In this document: positions 55,664-64,000 of the stretch, in pieces
How positions within the stretch are numbered: position 1 is the first letter of the stretch
How the letters are laid out: each line of letters starts with the position of its first letter
Origin: Hippopus hippopus
Lineage: Eukaryota > Mollusca > Bivalvia > Cardiida > Cardiidae
DNA length: 64,000 nt
Reading direction: 5' to 3'
Assembly (NCBI GenBank): GCA_946811185.2
Contig: OX328099.1
Coordinates: 20,797,859 to 20,861,858 of the forward strand
Program-made: the position numbers and the translations under genes
Notes under the pieces: generated by a model
Seen by the model: only the letters and a program-made list of their open reading frames with translations
The model's database searches: none
Told to the model about the DNA's origin: nothing

Positions 55664-55887
55664 TTTACCCTATGAGAGCTGAGCACAAATTGCTTTTGCA
55701 AACAGTGTAGAGTAAGATCGGACTGTAGAACATGCAGTCTGATCTTGGATCCATACTATCTGCTATTTTGTAGTATATTCTAGCAAAATCAACCCAGAAA
55801 TTGCAGTATTTTCTCCTTTTCCCACAGTGTTTTCAAAAGGATTTTTCCTCAGATAATTAACACATGAGATTGTTTGGTAAAGGGTTA
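55664..55887. mobile_element. Family P hairpin inside a family M relic (copy 10)
   Basis: GATCGGACTGTAGAACATGC, then AGTCTGATCTTGGATCC is a P-type hairpin (55690-55770). Directly after it comes the right half of a family M MITE (GCAGTATTTTCTCCTTTTCC to TTTGGTAAAGGGTTAA). The left M end is degenerate. Confidence 0.6.
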
Positions 55888-55894
55888 AGTGTTA

Positions 55895-56860
55895 AACTCG
55901 CCTGCACACAAAGTGCTTTTGGGGAGCCCCTAGGGTTGGTCTTTCAAGTACTTGACATATGTTGTCTGTCGTCAACAATTTCTTTTAAATATTGATTCCT
56001 TTACTACTAGGCCAATTTCAATTTAGCTTTACTAGAATAATAGTTGTACGATCCTCTTTCAAAATTTTTAAATGGTTCAGTTAGATCACAGGAGCTTTAA
56101 AAAGATCTGAAAATTTACAAAAATATCATCCAATAGGAACTGGTTAAAAGATGCAGGTGTTTTTTATGCAAATACAAAAAATTTATTACAAATACAGACG
56201 ACCAAGCTATAGAAGAAAGGATGATATAACTCCTTAATCACATCATCATTTTGGGAACTGAGTTATAGCCTGTTACAAAGTCGGATCTAATGTGGCATGG
56301 TGTACGATTTGAAAGATGGTGTCCTTGGATCGAACCTTACTCCAAATGCTGGGCTCTTGTTGGAGTGTCCTTGGGCAAATGACTTCAGAGTCCTTGGCTA
56401 GTCTTGTTGAAATCCATGACATACATTGTACTTGAGTATGAGAGCTTTTGCCATGATATGACTGAAACTATAATGAAAGTGGAATAAAAGACCATTCTTC
56501 ATTGCAACATGTTAGAGGCAATCACTCCTTGTTTTGAAATGGTTTCACAGAAAGAAAAAACTCTTTTCTAAGTGATAGTGGATGCATTCATTCCTTTTCT
56601 CAAACTATTTTCAAGGAAAGGAAAGGCTGATTTTTTTATGTTATAAATTTTAGGAAACAGCTTCCGATCTTTGTTAACTGCAGTTTCTAACCAGCCAAAT
56701 TTGTTATAGTTGTGTGACAGGGCATGAAAAATCAGATCTGCACCATCCTCAGTTCTGATTTCTTTCCTGGATAACAATTTGCTGGGTACCAGTTTTGTAA
56801 GGGGCAGTTTTGTGTTAGAAAGGGAGTAATTTGGGGTCCATCATGGCCATCTTGTCTATT
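55895..56860 (+). mobile_element. Old Helentron-like element A9
   Basis: A decayed A-type start (ACTCGCCTGCACACAAAGTG) follows a T/A-rich edge. The leader has TGTTGTCTGTCGTCAACAAT. The end GGGGTCCATCATGGCCATCT, TGTC at 56834-56858 is a damaged 3' hairpin. A SINE (56270-56505) sits inside. Confidence 0.5.
56270..56505 (+). mobile_element. SINE inside A9
   Basis: Head GATGGTGTCCTTGGATCGAAC is tRNA-like at the B box only. Core GGAGTGTCCTTGGGCAAATG and CCATGATATGACTGAAACTA match the SINE at 29102. No AATC tail is kept. Confidence 0.65.
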
Positions 56861-57885
56861 TCGGAATTTTTATGGCCATTTCTATATACAGATGTATTGA
56901 ATGTAATAATTACTTTTTGCATTTTTTTTTTTTAAGTCAGAACTGTAGTGAAATAATCTAAAATGTGCTGGAATGAGATATTAAACAATAAATTCAGGAA
57001 ACACTGTATTACTATTGTGTGATATATTATTTGAGGTATCTGATATTAACTCTGACTACCAAGTAAAGAAATTACACTGCATGCATTTCAATGGCTACTA
57101 GGGGTACCTTCTCTCTAAACTGCGTACGCACGAAATTTGCGTTCGCAATGTAGGTAAACAAGCATCAAGTCAGAAAACAAGTTTCATTGAAATGCCCAAC
57201 TTTACGATTTGAGTAAATATTTCCATAACTTTACGCCAGCATATACCAGCTCAACAGGGATCATATGTGTATATATTCAATCCCCATATATTTGCGTAAA
57301 TGTACGGAGTTTACTGAAAAGTGCCCCGCGGGCGTAGCTGCCTGAAACGCAGTTTTCTACACTCTGAACAAAAAAGACAAATTTGCCAAAAACGTCACCA
57401 GAGGCCATCAAATGGCTTCTACAGTTCAAAAATTGCTCAAATATCGTAATTACCCAGTGTAAAATTATGATGATGGCTTTAAAAGTTGCAGAGACCGCTA
57501 ACCCAGTGAGACAATCCAAGATTTAGACATGTGGGTCTGTTATTATAAAAGTCAAGGAAGAGGTACTGTGACCGTGCGCCGTCCATCATAGGCCGTCAAA
57601 AGCGGATTCTCTCAAACCACTGGGCCAATTTCAAAGAAACTTAACAGAGATTTTCCTTGATTCATACCAATATAAGATTTAAGGGGGGGGGGGGAATGTC
57701 GTGTGACCCAAATGCGGCCACAGCTACTATTTCAAAATTCCGAAATAATGTCTTTGGAAGGCCCTCACCGGAGGGTCGACTATCGCCGGTACTGGGATTT
57801 GATTTTGGATTTGATACGAGTCGAAGCGATTCGAATCATCAGTCTGTATACAAACGCGGACAGCGCAGTACTTTAACCAGTGCCT
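56861..57885. other. No gene seen; downstream of the FKBP gene
   Basis: Unassigned sequence. 57595-57655 (CAAACCACTGGGCCAATTTC) resembles the first core line of B6, so a Helentron-like fragment may be present. A G-run of 11 is at 57681-57693. An 80-codon - strand frame at 57277-57519 lacks family resemblance. Confidence 0.4.
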
Positions 57886-58112
57886 TTACTCTTTACCAGA
57901 CGACAAAATTTTAGACTGTTCCAAATTGAAAGCCTTAGCAGACGACAAAGTTAAAGTGACTTAAAAATTGAAATTTGTTCTGGGAAGGGCAGAAAACATT
58001 GTGGAAAAAGGAGAAAATGCTGGTTACCAGCATTTTCTCCTATTCCCACAATGTTTTCAAAAGGCTTCTTTCACAGAGTCGTGAAAACCAGGGATTGTTT
58101 GGTAAAGAGTTA
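57886..58112. mobile_element. Hairpin MITE, family M copy 11
   Basis: TTTACTCTTTACCAGACGAC to GATTGTTTGGTAAAGAGTTA. Central hairpin 58000-58048 is nearly perfect. Highly similar to copy 9. Confidence 0.85.
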
Positions 58113-58146
58113 GAGTTGTCGGTGTCGTCACTATGAAGGCCGATTA

Positions 58147-58570
58147 ACCCTTTTTACTTGTCCATACTGAAAGCGATTTGCAGACGACAAGTTAAACATT
58201 TCAGCGCCATATGCGAAAGTTTACAGGGACTTCTGCGGACGGCATAGATCAAGATCAGACTGCACAGAACGTGCAGTCTGATCTTGATCTATGCCGTCCG
58301 CTTCCTGAGTCAAGCCAACAAGGTAAAAACTTTTTTTTAGTTTCAGTGAATTGTATTTTCTGGCCTCGAGAGAAATCGAGTTTAAATATTTTGCGTTGAG
58401 ACAGTAAAGTATGGCTCGAATGAGGGTATTAGTTTCTGAAAGGGTAGAAAACATGCGTACGAGTGGGGGAGCAGTGAAAGCGGTTTTTAGGATTTTCTTG
58501 TTCATCCATATTTTTTCAAAAGCCTATCTCCCTAGAACTGTTTGATCGAAAACGGGATTATTCGATAGAA
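58147..58570. mobile_element. Family M relic (copy 12) interrupted by a P hairpin
   Basis: TTAACCCTTTTTACTTGTCC and GATTTGCAGACGACAAG form a left half. A right-half-like stretch follows near 58505-58565. A family P palindrome lies between. Confidence 0.5.
58227..58312. mobile_element. Palindromic MITE, family P copy 3
   Basis: GCGGACGGCATAGATCAAGA, then TCAGACTGCAC is matched by the complementary arm around AGAAC, almost perfectly over more than 30 bp per arm. Confidence 0.85.
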
Positions 58571-58606
58571 GTATTATCTCTTAGGCTGTCAAGCGCGACT
58601 CGAGGA

Positions 58607-58685
58607 CCTTTTGCGGATAGTGTAGATCAAGATAAGAGTGCACATAACGTGCAGTCTGATCTTGGATCTACGCTGTCTGTTATGG
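58607..58685. mobile_element. Palindromic MITE, family P copy 4
   Basis: TTTGCGGATAGTGTAGATCA, AGATAAGAGTGCAC pairs with GTGCAGTCTGATCTTGGATC, TACGCTGTCTG around ATAAC, with a few mismatches. Confidence 0.75.
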
Positions 58686-58689
58686 AAGT

Positions 58690-59954
58690 ATTTTTTCTCC
58701 GAAACAAAACTTTGAAATAACAGTATTTGGGTTTTTACTATCGTCTTGAAAGTTTCGTGTTACTTATTTCGCAGGATAAGGGTTTAAGGTTTTGGTTTCT
58801 GAAGATGGTCCAAAACACAGCTTTCATAAGGGAAGTAACTCTACAGAGCATAAATTACAGTTAAGAGTAGGTTCAATTCTCCAAATGTTATACATCTTTC
58901 CTTTTCTTACGTTTAGACCTTACTTGCAGAATGGTAACCGCGTTAAAAGAGAAAAATAGATGATATTTCCGAATACTTGCTGTTAATTATAAGAAATATG
59001 ATCGCTCGGTTTGACATGGTGAGAGTTGTGTAAATAGCTTGGAAATATCGTTAAGACCAGTAGCAATATGGAATAAAGAGTACCACAAGTCGGTTATTCA
59101 CAATTGAATAAGGAAATAGATATGAACACTTTCATTTCAGCCCCCCCCCCTTCCGTTTCGTAATGAACTATTATCTAATGAACTTTTTTTTTAAATCAAA
59201 TGGGAAATATTGGGGGGGGGGGGGGGGGGAATGCCTGTAAGTTAAATTGTCTCCCTTTTCAGATAAAGACCGAAGGTAACCAAATAACAGATTGGTCCTT
59301 TTACCTGTATGCCTTTGTTTTTATCCTTGGTTCCCTTGGGGATGTTGCGATAAATATGATTTATGATACATGTGTAAGGTCCCCATGTAATTCAAGTTAA
59401 ATTCTATTCTTAGTCATCAGGAACTACATATATATCGATTTGTAAAACGATCTAACTAAATTTAGTTGAAATATTATCTCAAGAACATAGCTGTGCAGTG
59501 CATGAAAATCAAGGATAAAATCCAAGTAATCCCCCTATCAGGACCAATGTAGTACTGGAGAGGAATCAAGGGAAATAACTGAAGAATGGCTCTCAATGGG
59601 CTTAAAGGCCCAGTAAAGAGCAATATATCAAAACAGGTGTCATAATACATTTAAATTGAAATCATTCCATTTAAAAATATGAAAAATATTGTGGAGATGA
59701 CAGTCTGTTATCGTGTGGTCGGGCCATATGTTAGTCGCTGGCAGAAAAAAGCATTTTAAAATCAGGCAAAAAGTAAACAAAAGACACAGCTACCTTGCAG
59801 GTTTTAACCTAGTTTTGAAATTATTTTCTCCGTCAGCAACTAATACTTGGACCGACCGTACAATGACAGATTGTCATCTTCACAATAATTTCCATACATG
59901 TACTTTCAAATGGCATGATATAAATTAAAATTCATTTAAACCATCCGCTTTTTT
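58690..59954. other. No gene seen; G/C homopolymers and a ~110-bp repeat
   Basis: 59098-59205 (TTCACAATTGAATAAGG; TATGAACA; CCGTTTCGTAATGAA) is repeated at 61918-62025, one copy on each side of A6. Runs of C (59142-59151) and of G (59212-59229) are present. A 66-codon frame at 59200 has a hydrophobic stretch but no support. Confidence 0.45.
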
Positions 59955-61867
59955 AGCTCACCTGAGCACGAAGTGCTCATGATGAGCTATTGTGATCGTG
60001 CTGTGTCCGGCGTCCGTCGTCAACTTTTACCTTGTGTACACTCTAGAGGCCACATTTTCAGTCCGATACTTGTGAAACTTGGTCAGAATGTTTGTCTTGA
60101 TGATATCTCAGACGAATGTTCGAAATTGGTCATGTCGGGTCAAAAACTAGGTCACTAGGTCAAATCTAAGAAAAACCTTGTGTACGCTCTAGAGGCCACA
60201 TTTTTAGTCTGATACTCATGAAACTTGGTCAGAATGTTTGCCTTGATGATGTCTCGGATAAGTTCGAAAATGGGTCATGTCGGGTCAAAAACTAGGTCAC
60301 TAGGTCAAATCTTAGAAAAACCTTGTCTACGCTCTAGAGGCCACATTTTCAGTCCAATACTCCTGAAAGTTGGTCAGAATACTTGTCTTGATGATATCTC
60401 GGACAAGATCGAAAATGGGCTATGTCGGGTCAAAAACTAGGTCACTAGGTCAAATCTTAGAAAAACCTTGTGTACGCTCTAGAGGCAATATTTTTAGTCC
60501 AATACTCCTGAAAGTTGGTCAGAATGTTTGTCTCGATAATATCTCGGACGAGTTTGAAAATGGGCCATGTCGGGTCAAAAACTATGTCACCAGGTCAAAT
60601 CTTAGAAAAACCTTGTGTACGCTCAAGAGGCCACATTTTTAGTCCAATACTCTTGAAAGTTGATCAGAATGTTTGCCTTGATGATATCTCGGACAAGTTC
60701 AAAAATGAGCCATGTCAGGTCAAAAACTAGGTCACCAGGTCAAATCTTAGAAAAACCTTGTGTACGCTGTAGAGGCCACATTTTCAGTCCAATACTCTTG
60801 AAAGTTAGTCAGAATGTTTGTCTTGATGATATCTCTGACAAATTTGAAAACGGGCCATGTTGGGTCAAAAACTAGGTCACTAGGTAAAATCTTAGAAAAA
60901 CCTTGTGTATGCTCCAGAAGCCACATGATCTGTCCATTACTCTTGAAATTTGGTCAGAATGTTTGTCTTGATAATATCGCAGACGAGTTCGAAAGTGGGC
61001 CAGGTGGAGTCAAAAACTAGGTCACTAAGTCAGATCTTTTAAAAACCTTGTGTACGCTCCAGAAGCCACATTTTCAGTCCAATGCTCTGTAAAGTTGGTC
61101 AGAATGTTTGTCATGATGATAGCTTGGATGAGTTTGAAAATGGGTCATGTCAGGTCAAAAACTAGGTCACCAGGTCAAATCTTAGAAAAACCTTATGTAA
61201 GCTCTAGAGGCCACATTTTCAGCCCAATAACCTTGAAATTCGGTCAGAATGTTTGTCTTGATAATTTCTTAGACTAGTATGAAAATGGGTCATGTTGGCT
61301 AAAAAACTAGGTCAAATCGCGGAAAAAACCTTTTGTACTATAATTACAGTCCAATATTCTTGACACTTTTGTTGGAATGTTTGTCTTGATGATATCTTGC
61401 ATGAGTTTGAAAATGGGTCACATGGAATAAAAACTAGGTCACCAAGTTTCATCCTTGGAAAACCGTGTGTATGCTCTAGAGGCCACATTTTCAATCAATA
61501 ATCTTGAAATTTGCTGTGAATGTTTGTCTGGATAATATCTTAGACTAGTATGAATATAGATCATGTTGGATAAAAAACTAGGTCACTAGGTCAAATCTCG
61601 CAAAAAACTTTTATACACGCTACAGGCCACATTTTCTCTCAAATACTCATGAAAGTTTATCGGAATGTATGTCTGGATAATTTCTACATGTCAAGTAGGC
61701 CGCTGAGACAAATTCTAGAAAAAGCTTGTGTGCACTCTAGAGGCCATATTTGTAAGCCCAATACTAATGAGTGTTTGTCTTACTATCTCTGAAGAGATTG
61801 GAAATGGGTCATGTTTGATCAAAAGGCTCAGGTGAGCGACTTCAGGGCCATCATGGCCCTCTTGTTT
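59955..61867 (+). mobile_element. Helentron-like element A6 (complete, 1.9 kb)
   Basis: The best full copy of family A. After TTTT comes the 5' palindrome (AGCTCACCTGAGCACGAAG), a 60-bp leader, and about twelve 145-bp monomers with regular spacing (GTCAGAATGTTTG at about 60225, 60370, 60515, 60660, 60805, 60950). Then degenerate units and a short final unit, subterminal GGCTCAGGTGAGCGACTTCA, hairpin GGGCCATCATGGCCC and CTCTTGTTT. No Rep/helicase. Frames of 68-75 codons recurring each 145 bp are by-products of the repeat. Confidence 0.8.
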
Positions 61868-61887
61868 ACTTTTGGGCTTTATTGTTA

Positions 61888-62055
61888 CTTTAAACAGAAT
61901 ACTGAAGAGGCCTATATTTTCACAATTGAATAAGGTAATAAATATGAACATGTTCATTTCAACCCCACCTCTCCGTTTCGTCATGAAGTATTCTCTAATG
62001 AACTTTCTTTAAACCAAATTGCTTAAACAGAATACTGAAAAGGCTTATATTTTTA
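61888..62055. repeat. ~137-bp partial tandem duplication
   Basis: TTAAACAGAATACTGAAGAGGC at 61890 recurs at 62024 (AAACAGAATACTGAAAAGGC). Between them lies the repeat shared with 59098-59205. Confidence 0.6.
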
Positions 62056-62545
62056 CCCGCTTTACCAAACAGTCCAGTGTTTTAACGACCCTGAGAAAGA
62101 AGGCATTTGGAAACATCATGGGAAAAGGAGAAAATGCTTGTAACCAGCATTTTACTCTTTCCCACAAAGCTTTCTACCTGTTGACAGACATTTTCCATAT
62201 TCCGAAAAACCTCTAATATGGCTTGCAACATGCGAAAAGGGGCATTCGGACATATGCGTAAAGCGTCGTCTCGGATCAGCCTGCGCAGTCCGCGCAGGCT
62301 AATCCGAAACGACACTTTCCGTTTTTATGTAATTTTCTGTTTTTCGCAAGTGTACTTTATCACAAAATCTAATGTAATCGTAAAGTGCCGTTTCGGATTA
62401 GCCTGCGCGGACTGCGCAGGCTGATCCGAGACGACACTTTACGCAAATGTCCGAATGCCCCTTTTCGCGTGTTGCGAGCCAATTATGTCGAATACAAGTG
62501 ATTTCAATTCGGAAAAGTCTAATTTTGTTCTCTGGTAAATATGTA
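62055..62545. mobile_element. Hairpin MITE, family M copy 13, split by another MITE
   Basis: Left part 62055-62218 (CGCTTTACCAAACAGTCCAG; central GGGAAAAGGAGAAAATGC hairpin) and right part 62482-62545 (ATTTTGTTCTCTGGTAAATA) belong to one family M element. Element R is inserted between. Confidence 0.75.
62219..62481. mobile_element. Palindromic MITE, family R, nested in family M
   Basis: TGGCTTGCAACATGCGAAAA, then GGGGCATTCGGACAT and GCGTAAAG are inverted at the right end, about 45 bp with four mismatches. Two internal hairpins, CAGCCTGCGCAGTCCGCGCAGGCT and its mirror at 62397-62424, are inverted copies of each other, so the whole element can fold on itself. Strikingly GC-rich for this window. 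Confidence 0.85.
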
Positions 62546-62546
62546 A

Positions 62547-62819
62547 TGAGCCTTGCTATGTGAAAAGGGGGCTCAGTGCATCTGCAAAAAGTATCGACAC
62601 AGGTCAGCCAGCTCAATCTGCGCAGGCTGACTTGGGCTGAAAATCTTTACCATCGGTCAATTTTCTGCATATCAAAGGACCAGTCTACCTCACGATTCAG
62701 TTTATTGTTAGACACAATGGATTTTGTTGATGCATGGATAAGTAATGACATGCGAGGTATAATGCGTCACAGATATGCATTAAGCTCCCCTTTGCTAGAG
62801 CATGGCTCATATATAATGA
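62547..62819. mobile_element. TIR MITE, family Q copy 2
   Basis: TGAGCCTTGCTATGTGAAAA, GGGGGCTCAGTGCATCTGC at the left; ATGCATTAAGCTCCCCTTTG, CTAGAGCATGGCTCA at the right. Matches the copy at 44333-44595 throughout (CAATTTTCTGCATATCAAAG; CAATTTTCTGTATGTTTAAG). Confidence 0.75.
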
Positions 62820-63189
62820 GCCTTATATCTAATAGCTTTGAATGCTTAGGAATACGTACCAGCTGATTTTTTACACCCTTTCAGTGTTTTCGATCTAGAC
62901 TTTAATTTCTATTGAAGCGACCTCGTTGAGGTATAACCCGATCGTCACGACTCGGCATTTTCCGGAATTGCATAAAACGATCGATCAATGGATCAGCCGG
63001 TGTTTGCCGAATGAGCATAATCCAGTCGATAACACATTCGGCAAACCTCGGGGGAATCGGCCGAGTTGTGCCGAGTGTCGGTAACGCACAGAAACTTTTA
63101 TATGTGAAATATATCGACCATCTCTAATGGCAATCAACCGGAACACTCACATCAGCATGTTTGCACGGCGCTGTCGAGATTATTACATG
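62820..63189. other. No gene; GCCGAG-type repeat
   Basis: 63022-63080 (CATTCGGCAAACCTCGGGGG, ATCGGCCGAGTTGTGCCGAG) shares its elements with 19265-19345 in a hAT MITE. Function unknown. Confidence 0.45.
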
Positions 63190-63412
63190 ATGTTCACAGA
63201 CGACATAATTTTAGTCCATATTGAAAGCATTTGGAGAAGACAACGCAGTAAATGTAGCTCAAATGGGGTTTGTCTCTGAGAGGTGGGAAAATCTTTTGGG
63301 AAAAGGAGAAAATTCTAGTTAATCAACGTGTTCTCCTTTACCTTCGATGATTTCAAAATAATTCTCCACTAGGATCTTTAAAATTAAAGCATTGCATGGC
63401 AAAGGGTTTACA
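63190..63412. mobile_element. Hairpin MITE, family M copy 14 (decayed)
   Basis: CAGACGACATAATTTTAGTC, TTTTGGGAAAAGGAGAAAATTC, GTTCTCCTTTACC and GCATGGCAAAGGGTTTA follow the family M order with many substitutions. The left terminal repeat is lost. Confidence 0.65.
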
Positions 63413-63892
63413 CTACGAGTGCATATTGCTCATTCACTTTCAGTTGCGAGTTGAGGATATGTCTAACAGCGTTTTACATTCAGAGAAAGAGAGTAAGCGT
63501 GTATGTATAGTTCATAAAACCTAATAATTAAAAGTGGAGAACGGACGGGACTTTCGAGTAGGAAAAGTGCCTATATCCTGTGGGCTTATTTTTAAGTAAA
63601 TAGGCGGGGTGTAAAAACAGTCGAACGTGAATCATCGTACGGTTTACTACACAACGTTTTTGGTGTGACTGTGTCAGATATTATTATTGTTTCATTAACG
63701 ATGTTTATGAAAGTGATTTGGATATACTTGATGATACATATTGTGACAGGTATTTAGTAGTTTTATATTCCATTTGTATTGAGTGCTGTTTGTGGGTGTA
63801 AACTGGAGTATATCTAGTGCAAAAGGGTGGGGTGTCTGGGGGTTCACCGTTTTGGTAGAGGTGGGGATAATATTCCCGAAAAACTCGACTAT
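63413..63892. other. No gene seen
   Basis: Unassigned sequence. No exon-like frame with splice sites was found. Confidence 0.4.
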
Positions 63893-63904
63893 GTTCTCTC
63901 TCTG

Positions 63905-63935
<31 letters not shown>

Positions 63936-63964
63936 GTCACTCACTCTCTCTCTCTGTCTGTGCC
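63893..63964. repeat. CT microsatellite
   Basis: A CT/GA tract of about 70 bp, broken by GTCTCG and GTCACTCA. It creates long low-complexity frames (RERERE on the - strand) that are not genes. Confidence 0.9.
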
Positions 63965-64000
63965 TCTCTAATATCGAAGATCGAATCGGAAAAAAAATGA

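Noticed and set aside
57277..57519. 80-codon - strand frame downstream of the FKBP gene
   Set aside because: No motif, family resemblance or splice context. Its length is within chance expectation.
59200..59400. 66-codon frame with a hydrophobic segment (YLYAFVFILGSLGDVAINMI) next to CTCCCTTTTCAG
   Set aside because: The acceptor-like sequence and hydrophobic stretch are suggestive of an exon, but I recognise no family and no partner exons, and it starts in a poly-G tract.
63695..63971. RERERERE- and SLSLSLSL-rich frames
   Set aside because: They are translations of a CT microsatellite.

Overview
The window looks like AT-rich nuclear DNA from a mollusc, most likely a bivalve. This is an inference from three things: the split gene structure, the very high load of short non-autonomous transposons, and the dominant repeat classes (Helentron-like elements carrying internal tandem repeats, tRNA-derived SINEs, hAT MITEs and hairpin MITEs), which I know as typical of clam genomes. 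No prokaryotic gene structure is present, and almost all short open frames are chance frames inside repeats.

One host gene is supported. It is an FKBP12-type peptidyl-prolyl isomerase on the + strand whose five recognisable exons (24867-24911, 31246-31335, 43849-43871, 48111-48184, 55494-55557) are spread over about 31 kb. The exons join in frame into 97 complete codons plus a stop. A short 5' exon for roughly the first 13 residues was not found. The introns are filled with transposons. The last intron (48185-55493) cannot be read as GT-AG. It has an ATATCCTTT donor, a TTTTCCTTAAC branch site and a terminal AC, so it is a U12-type AT-AC intron.

The second intact coding region is a 795-codon hAT-superfamily transposase of ZNF862/KIAA1586-like type at 38903-41290 (- strand). 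It lies inside a complete 3.57-kb element (38257-41823) with CAGGGCTCC termini and a perfect 8-bp target duplication, in FKBP intron 2. Broken transposase-derived genes are at 11030-11605 (zinc-finger protein with a nonsense codon, within a hAT-like element) and 42034-42564 (two back-to-back mariner-type remnants).

Layout. 1-6.4 kb: nested duplications, a tandem pair of 0.96-kb TIR units and an inverted pair of minisatellites. 7.4-9.1 kb: inverted Helentron-like element A1. 10.4-11.8 kb: decayed hAT. 13.2-13.8 kb: two MITEs. 14.9-21.3 kb: Helentron-like array A2/A3, broken by nested hAT insertions. 22-24.6 kb: hAT, SINE and hairpin MITE. 24.9-55.6 kb: the FKBP gene and its transposon-filled introns (A4, A5, B1-B6, C, D, the autonomous hAT, mariner relics). 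55.9-64 kb: further Helentron-like copies (A9, A6), hairpin MITEs, nested palindromic MITEs and a CT microsatellite.

Three Helentron-like families (A, B, D) with different interiors share one plan: a T-rich left junction, a 5' palindrome, a core of tandem repeats, a subterminal repeat complementary to the 5' arm, then a GC hairpin followed by CTCTTGTT. The 145-bp monomer of family A carries four stacked nuclear-receptor half-sites, including a full match to the RevDR2 consensus. Multiplied over dozens of monomers, this is the most unexpected regulatory signal in the window.
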